64,000 bases of DNA from Nothophaeocryptopus gaeumannii. Taxonomy: Eukaryota; Ascomycota; Dothideomycetes; Mycosphaerellales; Mycosphaerellaceae. This document shows positions 1-9,232 of the stretch, piece after piece. The position numbers were made by a program, and so were the translations under genes. How positions within the stretch are numbered: position 1 is the stretch's first letter; each line of letters opens with the position of its first letter. Below the pieces are notes generated by a model. The model had not been told where the DNA came from. It did no database searches and saw nothing but the letters and a program-made list of their open reading frames with translations. Location of the stretch: the NCBI GenBank assembly GCA_031771865.1, contig JASISA010000042.1:2039501-2103500 (forward strand), read 5' to 3'.

Positions 1-384
1 TCAAAGGCCACGAGCGAAGACCCCTATGGACCAGCGCCGATGGAGCTCGATGCTACAGAAATAGTTCGCCGGAGTGCAACGGGTAGCGGAGAAAGGCGCA
101 CGAAGCGCGTGACGTGCTATGCATGTGGTCAGCAAGGACACTACGCACGAAGCTGCAAAAGAAAGAACATGGTGACGCGCGAATTCAACCATATGCAGCA
201 CAAAGACACATACCAGGCATATGAGGATTTATACCTGGAAGAACAACCTCATAGGTCGTTGTTTGATCCCGAAGCAGCCCCACACGAGGAAAGAGAAGGA
301 TCGAAGCGAAGGATCCCCGGAGATTCTGGAAAGAAGTTTGACGACTCAAGGCCAGTAACGCCGGCTCCGGTCATCCACGTATAA
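1..384 (+). CDS. Gag C-terminus of a gypsy-type LTR retrotransposon (5' cut by window edge)
   Basis: The frame is open from the first base, so this is the tail of a longer Gag. The visible part contains a proline-flanked PMELDAT segment, which is typical just before the nucleocapsid region of fungal Ty3/gypsy Gag. A CCHC zinc knuckle follows (CYACGQQGHYARSC, spacing C-x2-C-x4-H-x4-C), which binds the element's RNA in the particle. After the knuckle comes a charged tail of about 75 residues ending at a TAA. No protease, reverse transcriptase or integrase frame follows before the 3' LTR at 992. The copy is therefore either Gag-only (non-autonomous) or internally deleted. Base composition is normal, unlike the RIP-mutated LINE it sits in. 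Confidence 0.8.
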   Translation, partial: SKATSEDPYGPAPMELDATEIVRRSATGSGERRTKRVTCYACGQQGHYARSCKRKNMVTREFNHMQHKDTYQAYEDLYLEEQPHRSLFDPEAAPHEEREGSKRRIPGDSGKKFDDSRPVTPAPVIHV

Positions 385-892
385 GGAGAAAGCGCGGCCT
401 CGAGCCCAGGGAAGAAAGTCCTCAGGGAGAGAGGACAGGAGTTCCTCCTCCGCCTCCGCCTCTGAGCGTTTGCCTCGGCAACGGACACGGCGTTCTCGGC
501 ACGCTTGTCCAGTAGCTCAAGTTGTTTTGCTAGGCGTTGCTCCTTGGCCAGGGCAGTTGAGGTAACTTCGCGAGCTCTCCTCACGATCTCCTGTTCTTGC
601 TCCATGGCGGCAGCAGAGGCTTTCGGGCTTCTTGTATTTGGGCAAGAAGCTTCGCCCGTTCCTTGCTCAGCTTCTCCCACTCGGACGCGGTGATCTTGAT
701 ATCACACCCCTTGTGGCCATGAAAATTACACTCGCTACACCGACCCGACCTGACGTGCACTTTGCACACACGACCATACTGCCGACACTTGGAACATGCG
801 CGGGGCATGATTCCGCCGTTCGCTCGAATGAATAGTCCTAGGTCTCTTCGGTCTTCAGTGGAGGATCTCTTTGGTTTGGAATGTCTGGGCAT
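249..892 (-). pseudogene. Antisense zinc-finger/coiled-coil ORF carried inside the LTR element, frameshifted
   Basis: An ORF runs on the opposite strand to Gag, between Gag and the 3' LTR. It starts at ATG 892 (MPRHSKPKRSS). It has a cysteine/histidine cluster of about 35 residues (CSKCRQYGRVCKVH then GRCSECNFHGHKGCD) followed by a helical, Lys/Glu-rich stretch. The frame closes at 581. The neighbouring minus frame, open to 249, continues the same helical character (MEQEQEIVRRAREV and onward, then a run of arginines). One lost base in an A-run near 640 would explain the shift. The function is unknown. The zinc cluster suggests nucleic-acid or protein binding. Whether other copies have an intact frame cannot be judged here. 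Confidence 0.55.
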
Positions 893-980
893 GGTAAAGG
901 AAAGGACAGAGCCATGACGAAATAAGGACACGAGGTATTCCGCCTGCTTATGACTAGCTCGGGACGAGCTTAGGCTAGAA

Positions 981-991
981 GGGGGGGATGG
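981..991 (+). other. Polypurine tract of the LTR element
   Basis: The bases just before the LTR read GGGGGGGATGG, an almost pure purine run that abuts the TG terminus. This is the usual position for the plus-strand primer of LTR retrotransposons. It confirms that the element reads on the plus strand and that the LTR at 992 is the 3' LTR. Confidence 0.75.
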
Positions 992-1337
992 TGTTACGGA
1001 TGGAACCGAGAGGCGATGGCAGCCAACCAGTCTAAGCGCGGGTCTGCAGCTCAGCCTCGGGAGGTTCCGCTGCAGCTCGCTCACAGTACTCGTCGCTCGC
1101 AGTGCTTCCACCGGAAGCACAGGAAGCAGAGAAAGCAAGGAGAGCACACGAATCTCCTATGTGTATATAGATCACGTTCTCTACTGAGGTAGATAGGAGC
1201 TTCGTGCTCAACTCAATCTCTCAATACTACTCTCTTGAGTAAAGGTTACACTTCTCAAGACTCTGTTACCAAAGAGACATTCCGGGGTTCGACACTTCCT
1301 AGGCCTATCCACGTGACAGAGGAGACGGTCCGTAACA
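992..1337 (+). mobile_element. 3' LTR of the gypsy-type element (346 bp)
   Basis: It starts TGTTACGG and ends CCGTAACA, giving the TG...CA termini and a short inverted repeat. It follows a polypurine tract directly. A TATA-like GTATATAG lies at about 1159-1166. The next five bases are CTATA; the matching target duplication would lie beyond the window's left edge. The termini match those of the solo LTRs at 2377 and 4865, but the interior is different. There is no sign of RIP. Confidence 0.85.
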
Positions 1338-2371
1338 CTATACCGTAGGTTATAGATTAACCGTTCGTAATTAACTTTATTAAACGCTCCTATTATATTA
1401 AGTAATAATACCGAGGCTACCTTACCTTTCTTCCACGTAGTCTAAACGCTTTAAAGGATATACTATAGTACGTCTCTAGTCGATCTACCCGCTTACGCTA
1501 TTTAGTTTTAAGGAAGTAACTTATATTCCTATGTAGCCTATCCTATTTTCCGTGCAACTATTGCTTCTAGTATCTTACTAATGCACGATAGAAGGATAAT
1601 AGGCCTCTATCCCTTTAGAGTAGATAAGTCTTTACTCGCCTTCTATAGTATAATCGTCCTAGCTTTCCGAAACTAGGCTAGGTAGTAGCTAATTTAAACA
1701 TACTATTAGAAGATGCGTTAGAGGATAGGGAGTAGCTAAGCTAGGCACTTCTTAATACATCTATTTAGTATCTCGTCGAGGCTAGGAGCCTTGTCGTTTA
1801 GTAGTCTTTAGACTACTTTTCGTACCTCCTCTTCTATAATTTCGTATACTATATTAATAGGTTCTAGGTATATAGTACTCTCGATATCTAATATGTCTGT
1901 AGGCTCTAGTATTAGGAAAAGGGCTATCCGTAGGATCTCTATTTTCGTACTATCCGTCGTGAACTAATCGTTATTATATATTAGTATAGGTATCTAGGGA
2001 GGTCGAATAGGGCTATCGCTATTCTTTGCCTACTTAGCTAGCTTCTACATTCCCTATAGCTCGCTAGCGGTTTTGTAAACCGCAGTCCTCTACTATTTCC
2101 TTTTCTCTATCTAGATAGTTCTCTTTTTCTCCTAGTTTCGTGCCCTCTACTCCTTCTAGTACTCCTCGCTCCCTATCTATTGTACATACCGTCTTGCCTA
2201 CCGAGCCTCCTAAATCGCATGTAGTACTACTAGTACACTCCTTAGATCTAGCGGCCGATATGTTTTACGCCGGATAACAAGGTCCCTTGTCTTTTATAGA
2301 GTATTACTAAGATTACTTATAGTACTATCTATATCCTCCTTTATTATTATCCCTTCTACTATAGGTAGGAG

Positions 2372-2748
2372 CTTTTTGTTACGGACTGAATCTGCAGGAC
2401 GCAGAATCAAGGACATGGAACCATGCAAGAATGACGCCAGAAGTCACGTGTCTGACCACAGTCTGGGACCTCTGGTCGAACACGTGAGGTTTGGCGACCG
2501 ACAGACCGCCCGACCGGTCAGTTGGTCGAACGGTCAAACTCGCTGCCAAGAGCAAGCGAGACCACCAAGTATATAGCAACGATGGTTGACTAGCAATCAT
2601 CGTGTTCAACTCATGTTACAATCTCACTGATTGGAATAAGCCAAGACTTCCTTCACTTCGTTCCACTTGCCGACGCATTCTCCAAAGAAGCCATTCCACG
2701 TGATTAAGCGAGTCACCTGACAAGCGAGATACCGTGCGTAACACTTTT
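2372..2748. mobile_element. Solo LTR, TGTTACGG family, with CTTTT target duplication
   Basis: The LTR itself is 2377-2743 (367 bp), TGTTACGG...CGTAACA. It is flanked by perfect 5-bp duplications, CTTTT at 2372-2376 and at 2744-2748. It has no internal region, so it is a recombination remnant. A TATA-like TATATAG at 2571 is followed by a 166-bp 3' half identical to that of the LTR at 4865. The 5' half has repeated GGTCGAAC and a GACCGGTC palindrome. Confidence 0.9.
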
Positions 2749-4314
2749 AGAGCGTCTCTCTAAACTCCTCCTAGTTAGTATCCTTCTATATCTATCTTGT
2801 TCTCGTCTCCTCCTATATCCCTATATTAATAGTTGTCTCTATACTAATATAATTAGAGTTAAAATCTTCCTTACCTAGCTAACATACTATTATCCTCTTT
2901 AATATCTCCTCTATTACAAGAGTAAGGTCTATCGTCGTCCTAGTTTAGGACTATAGTATCTTTCTCTAGGTAGTAAGGCCTAGGGGTATCGCTAGGTATA
3001 GCGTGTCTCGATACGCCTCTTGTAGCTCTCTTACTCTAAGATCCTCCTATAGTACTAACGGTCCTCCCTACTAATAGTAGTAAAGATTAAAGTCTCTAAC
3101 TAGAACGTGTTCTCCTAGTTCCTCAATACCTTCTAAAAGCTCCTCTACTATAAGCCTCGTATCCTAGTTATAGATGTTATAGAGGTATATAGTTTCTATT
3201 ATCGTTTATAGTAAGATTAGGATCTTCTAATTACTTATAATCCGGTACGACTATTCGGATAGGCTATACTTCTTATAGACGTAGAATACAACTCTCCTAT
3301 CTTTGTCTTCCTCTATAATAGTATAGTACTTCGGATATGTAACTATTCTTCTATTACTTAGGTTAGTATATAGCTCCTAGATAGCGAGAATGTCTTTCTA
3401 GCTATTATCGAGTAGCTGCTAGTAGGTAGCCTATAATTTCCGTACGTTTGCCTATAGTATACTTAGTATCGGTTATGTATTTATTAGGTACTAGCTAGTA
3501 GTTAATCCCGCTGTATTGCTCGTCGGATTAACCCTTGTCCTTACTCTAGTACAATAGTCTTAGCCCTATTTACTACCCCAACTAGCCTCCTAAACCTCTA
3601 TAGTATTCGCTTCTCTACTACTATTCCTATTAGCCTCCTACCTAGGACATATTTGCGGCTTGTCCGGGTAGCTATTTAGTCCTCTCCCTCCCTATTCGCT
3701 CCTTACTATAGAGGAGGGGAAGGTAGAGGAGAAGTAGAGCTAGGAGTACTATAGGTTAGCTTAGCTATATAGCTCGCCCCTATCTTCTTTATACTCTAAA
3801 TCTTGTCCTTAATTACTTGTCTCTTTAAGTATATATAGTACTAAGCTAGGTAGTTCTAACTATAGTTTCCGTATTTACTATGCTTTAATCGGTCTATCTC
3901 TATAAGCTTCTTATACGTATATTCTCTTATATTATAGCTTCCTCTATACCTTGTACATACTATACCGTTTGTATACCTTATACCGATATAGCTATATCTT
4001 TAGTAGTTAAAGTACTATATTATTGTCTATTAGTAGTCCTATTCTTTAGTATCGTGGAGTACTCCGGAGATAATAATACCCTTCTCTACTATAGCTCTAG
4101 TAGCTTCTACTATCTTTAGTTCGACTACTAGGGTACTCTATTTCTTTGTTCCTATTACTATAGCTTTCTAGCCCTTCTACTAGGTATTCTATATTGGATT
4201 CCGGGTATTAGCCGCTTATTATCTTCCTTAATTAACTAGATCTACTATGTAGTAAGGTCGTTTCCTATAACTATAGTAAAGTGGACTTGGACTAGGAAGG
4301 TTTTCTAGGCTATT

Positions 4315-4640
4315 CTTACTGTCACGGGCCGGAGTCGGGAAGTAGGTTGCTAATCACAAACGGTACAGGGAGCTACGGACAGGTTGGATAGACACTGTAT
4401 TAACCATATAGGTCAATCCTATTGACAGGACGTAGCGCAAAGAGTCGAAGACCGGATCTTTGCGCGTCGAGAAGAAACTCTTCTCCGGGTCTTGGCAGAG
4501 TCACGTGGCTCTGTCACATGATGCTAGTCGAGCCCCGAGGCTCGGCCGAAGTTCATCCGGATGCTTGGTACACTACCAAGCATCCAAACCACGTGCATCC
4601 AGGTGTTCAGGTGTCACCGGGCCACGCCCGAGACACTTAC
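4315..4640. mobile_element. Solo LTR of a second family with CTTAC target duplication
   Basis: The LTR is 4320-4635 (316 bp), starting TGTCACGGGCC and ending GCCCGAGACA. It is flanked by CTTAC at 4315-4319 and 4636-4640. Its sequence is GC-richer than the surrounding RIP-mutated LINE and unrelated to the other LTRs here apart from the TG...CA ends. Confidence 0.88.
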
Positions 4641-4859
4641 CTCCTTTAAGACCTTGCCTAGGCCTTAGGTATCTACCGCTATTTAGTTCCTTACTATAGG
4701 GTCCGTAGTCGTAAGAACTATTCTATTAGGGACCTTCTTAACTACGACTACATGTGCCTAGTTCCCTCCTTCTATAGTAAAACGCGAAACAATCCAGGTA
4801 GCTTTAGTATCCCTAAGCTTAGCCCTAGTCGCTTCGTTATCTACGTGAATCTTAAGGGA

Positions 4860-5200
4860 GTACGTGTTACGGTTCGTGCTGGGTCCTTGCCCAGTGCGAG
4901 GTCACGTGTTACTGATCGTAAGGTACGAGACCGAGCAGAGCCTCCTGATCACCCTGATCAGGATGATCACCCCTCCCTAGGCGATCAGTCTGATCACACT
5001 GATCACCTAAAGTCTCTTATGTATTTAGGAACGATGGTTGACTAGCAATCATCGTGTTCAACTCATGTTACAATCTCACTGATTGGAATAAGCCAAGACT
5101 TCCTTCACTTCGTTCCACTTGCCGACGCATTCTCCAAAGAAGCCATTCCACGTGATTAAGCGAGTCACCTGACAAGCGAGATACCGTGCGTAACAGTACG
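4860..5200. mobile_element. Solo LTR, TGTTACGG family, with GTACG target duplication
   Basis: The LTR is 4865-5195 (331 bp), flanked by GTACG at 4860-4864 and 5196-5200. Bases 5030-5195 are identical to 2578-2743 of the other solo LTR. Bases 4865-5029 are unrelated to that copy and carry five TGATCA palindromes at 4946, 4955, 4964, 4991 and 5000. Confidence 0.9.
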
Positions 5201-5639
5201 TAGCTCTTTGTGCTTTAATACTAGATAGCTAGGCTAGCTATTAGGCTGCGACTATAGCCTAGGTTATCTTTAGTCCTAGACTCTACTCTATCTTCTTCTA
5301 AATCTATATAATACTCTATTAGATAGATTCTAGAGTAGCTTCCTAGTTAGTACGCTTCGTAGTCCGCGCTATAGTTAAGTAAATTATATCTAGAATTATC
5401 TAGATTGCCCTCTCTAGTTAGAGGGAGGAGTATTAACTCTAATGCATTAGTTCAGCTACCTTATTCTCAATCTCTTTTAGGGCCTCCTAAGGTAAGAGGG
5501 GACCCTACTAGTTCTTATTTACTACTACGTTCTTCTCTCTATACCCCTTCTCTTAGGAGGTTAGGTAGGAAGCTAGATTGATACTCCCTATATCTCTGCC
5601 TGTAGTAGTTTCTTCAGTAACCTCTTGAAATGGCTCTAG

Positions 5640-6580
5640 TCCGTTGTCTGTGCCTGAGGCAGCACAGCCTTGTGCACTGGCCATGCTTGGCAGAGAATTC
5701 TCTTCTTCTAATGCTGAAAATCAGTATTTTCGAGCGCTGACTGCGCACCCGCCAACAGCGGCGTGTAGCCGTGCTTTGGATGCGTGTATTGCCTTAATAG
5801 GTTCCGTATGTTCTGAGGTTTTGGTGATGCCGCCTCCCCAAATCCGAAAGTTCCGCCTTGCAGCAGCCTACAGAGCGCCAAGAAATTTGAGTGAATGAGC
5901 GGCAGAACTTCGGAACAGTCATGTGAAGTCAAGCCCGCTTTTCACCTTCTCCTGGCCTTCGACTTCATCCCCGCCCTCATCAGAACAAACCGCGCAAAAT
6001 ATCAACAACACCACCGCCCATGACCCCTTCATCCGAGATTGGTGTTTGAGTACGTGTGCTTTTCTTGCTGCCTACACAAAAGAGCCGCTCGGTCTGCGCC
6101 GCCCTCGATTGGACATAACCCCATGCTCATCAAACGCTCTTTCCAAGCACCCAGGTATAGCAATGCGGCACAGTCGCCCTCTCAATGAAAGCGACTTTCC
6201 CACAGATGCGGGCGAGCTTCTGCACATGGCGATGCGGGACACCGAGAAGTTGATGTCGTGTTTGCGGAGAATGAAGAATAGGGCCGAGACTGCGGAGGGA
6301 AATTAGGAACCCGATAGTTGTCGGCAGTCACCAATGGACTGTGCCATTGTATGGATCGATGCGCCCTGATGAGAAGCTTGCTTGTATCGAGACATAAAGT
6401 GTAAGGTCACCGTGACAAAAAAGCTTAGATGAGGTGGAATGCATCAGAATTGATCTCAAACACAATGAAATTCAGCGACCCATCCAGGTCCTGTATTGTC
6501 ATGTCACGCTATGACCCCCGTGACACCCAAACGCCACGCTAAATTAACATCAACCAAAACCAAACAGTTCTCATTCCACC
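5640..6580. other. Unique sequence between the repeat block and the DUF8004 gene
   Basis: Normal base composition resumes at about 5640. A plus-strand open frame ends at 6306 and its last part looks protein-like. Its first codon is GTG, and the first in-frame ATG with a reasonable context (6163) leaves only 47 residues. No family was recognised. It could be the last exon of an unresolved gene. Nothing else was seen. Confidence 0.4.
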
Positions 6581-9232
6581 TCAACTACTCTCATCCTCCT
6601 CGCTAGTAGTCGGCAAACTAATCTGCCCATTAACAAACCCAAAAGCCGGCAACCGATCCAATCCCCTCAACCGACTCCTCCCTCTCATTTCCTCCTCTTC
6701 AATCTCCGCAGCCTGCTGACTGGATTCAGGATAAGCGGAACTGGCAGAAGATTCATCACCAGTCGAGAAACCCGATTCAGAACTCACTGCGCGAAGTTTT
6801 GGGCGTTTGTTCGCACCGGTAGGGGCGTAACAGCCTCCATGGACAGAGTGGCGTTTGCTGTGGCTCGCTGTTGCTGTTGCTGTCATGGCTCTCTTGGCTT
6901 GATAGGTAGCAGGGCGTTGGCGGGAAGGTGGTTGGGGCATATTGGGGATGTTGAAGTCGAAGCCGGTAAAGTCAGATGCTGGGCTTGAGGGGGCTTGTTC
7001 CGGTGTCGAAGAGCTGGCGGTATCGATCTGCATGATGTTCGTCGACAGTATGCTGCTGCGTTGGGAGTGAGGAGCACTATTGTTATTGCTCATGGCTGTC
7101 GATCCTAAGAGGTCGGCCAATTCTTCGATGTCGGAGGCTGGGAGGGGGATATTCTCTGGTGGAATATGTGCATCTGCGTCTTTCAAGTCCCTGAGCTGAT
7201 GGAGCTCGAGTGTTGGAATGGGGCTTTTCGTTGCTGGAAGAGATCCAAAGTCGAAGGCGAAAATGCTGTCCTGGGATCGAACGGTGCAAGCACTTTGAGG
7301 TTCAGCTTCCTCCTCCTCGCCGTCGTTGGCGTATGACTCGATCAGAGTTTCGCAGAACGATGAGGATTTCTTGGGCTGCATGATCAAGCTTGAGCGTCTC
7401 CGGCTGTTGCGCCTGGACAAGCTGCCAACGACTGAACGATGCAGTGAGTTGACACTTGATCGAATCGAGGCTGTGCGAGAGATTGATGATCTTCGTAGTG
7501 GAGATGGCAACATGGTACTCAAGCTCAGATCAGACCCTGTCCGCGAGAGGGCAAAGAAGTCTTCGGCGCTCTCCGCTTCGCAGTCCGGGTGGATCGATAT
7601 CCTGTCCTCTTCCAGTGCCTTTCGCACAGAATCCATCTCATCGGAGCATCGAACGCCACTGTCCTCCGGTGCTTGCCAAGTCATCTCATCGTCCATCCAA
7701 GGTGGGTAAGATGTGGACAGCAGACAAAGCGGGTAAGACGGCGCTTTGATATCCCGGACCTCCGCTGGCGCTTTGGTGATACTGATGACCATTTGTAACA
7801 GTCCGTACACCAGCAGGAACCTGACTTTGCGAGCTTCCACGATAGTGATCTTCTCCTCAAGCTTTGATCGTTCAAAGCGGATATATTCCTGTACCAGCTT
7901 GTTGGACATTACCTCCGCATCTGAAGTATTCGATGCCTTCGAATATGCCTGCTTCGCGGTAATCCTGGGTTCGGCAGCAACACTTTCAGATCGTCCAATG
8001 CGAAACGATCGAAACCTCTGTTGAGCATCCCAAGTCCTGCTCCGAACAGGTACTTCTTCTGGAAGAAGTGGTAACGGGTGAGGCAGAGGTGTGTATCCAT
8101 GACGCTCGTCGAAGGCCTGGAGGTTCTGGGCAACGCATATCCCTCCAATGACCCGATTGCCTGCCAAGTCCGCTGACGAGGTCTTGTCTGCAAGATATTC
8201 GTATAGACAATGGAAGTCGTTGTACATGGCGCGCCATAACCTCTTATTCCACGGATCAGCAGGATCCGGAGGAAAGTATCCGACGTCGTGAATGTAGTAA
8301 GACTGCAACGTGCTCTTGAATCGATCGAGATGATCCCGCAGTGCCTTCGACAAGCCGAGCTTCTCCGGACCCATCTCTTCCTCAAGAAACGCTCCCAAGC
8401 TCTTCGTCGTTCTCGAGATGTGTTCCTCCATCTCAGCCGACGCCTGATCCACCAACATCTTCGAAGTGTTCGTCAACTGCGCCAACTCTTCACTATACTG
8501 CAGGCGGTCGTGCATGCCAACGCAATGGCTGAAAGCGTCGACCCACATGTCCTTCTTCCTTGCCTGCTCGGCCAAGTATAGTGACGCTAATGCATAGTCA
8601 GGGTTCTCCGCATAACTCAGGTACCCCTGCTCTCGACAATATATCCGGAAGTCAGACGCCGATATGTCGTTCGGCTGCCACGCTTGAAGGCGCTTCCATA
8701 CTTCGACGAGTGCTGTGCCGAGCGTCTCGCCTACGAGTGGGGCGTCGAGAAGGTATGCGAAGTAATTCCGTGTTCCGAGATGGTAGAGGTGGGCTTCTTG
8801 TCGTGTCGCATATGATGCTGCAGGGATAAATAGCTCGGCGCACAAGTGTCGTGCTCCGCTGGAGACTGAGCCTCCATATCCGCTGTCGGATCCGTCGTCG
8901 TCGCTGTTCGTAGGACTGATGGATTCGACCTTGATGAGGCACTTTTTCAGTAAATATTGGCTGCCGGTTTGTTCGACAATTCGTATAGGTATTCTCAAAC
9001 TCGGTCCTCGTCGAGATGTGCCTGCAGCGTAGAAATGAACAACACAGTCTCCGTCTTTCGACCAAAGTTCGTCGTCCTGGACAGATGTCAATAAAGTCAA
9101 AGTACAACATCAAGCTTCCAGAAGCCATACCTTTCGAAGCCCGTCCCACGTTCTGTTGAGCTTGTTGATTCCATCGAATCGCTTTATTTGCTGACTGGAT
9201 CCGTTCGATGTGAGGTTCGGCAAGCTATCCAT
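6581..9232 (-). CDS. DUF8004-type fungal protein, 865 aa
   Basis: Two exons: 9232-9131 and 9076-6581, with a 54-nt intron between them in phase 0. Splicing restores the sequence RTWDGLRK followed by DDELWSKDGDCVVHFY, the typical opening of a fungus-specific family that I recognise as DUF8004. The N-terminal half (to about residue 370) is the conserved globular part. It includes RGPSLRIP, the NYFAYLL...LVGETLG segment, WVDAFSHCVGM, the SLGAFLEEE...LGL segment and a closing GYTPLPHPLPLLP. The C-terminal half is low-complexity, rich in Ser, Arg and Glu, and probably disordered. The biochemical function is unknown. ATG 9232 has A at -3, and no better upstream start was seen. The call is sure at gene level, less so for the family name. 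Confidence 0.85.

Larger units (their letters stand above)
1338..5630 (-). mobile_element. RIP-mutated Tad1-like LINE, degenerate, interrupted by LTR insertions
   Basis: The region is TA-rich and almost lacks CpA and TpG, the signature of C-to-T mutation at CpA. Translating the minus strand gives recognisable LINE motifs. An apurinic-endonuclease segment reads EELLEGIEELGEHVLVRDFNL at about 3080-3135. A reverse-transcriptase motif RPIILLSCISKILEAIVARK lies at about 1545-1603. RT motif A, ASVLLLNIIGAFN, lies at about 1378-1420; its usual aspartates are now asparagine. Frames are broken mainly by TAG and TAA codons that derive from CAG, CAA or TGG by RIP. The catalytic end of RT is missing because the LTR element at 1-1337 interrupts it. 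The 5' part (ORF1) reaches to about 5630 but is too mutated to read. Confidence 0.85.

Noticed and set aside
5923..6306. Plus-strand frame of 127 codons beside the repeat block
   Set aside because: It begins with GTG; no ATG gives a convincing protein. Kept only as a remark in the gap entry.
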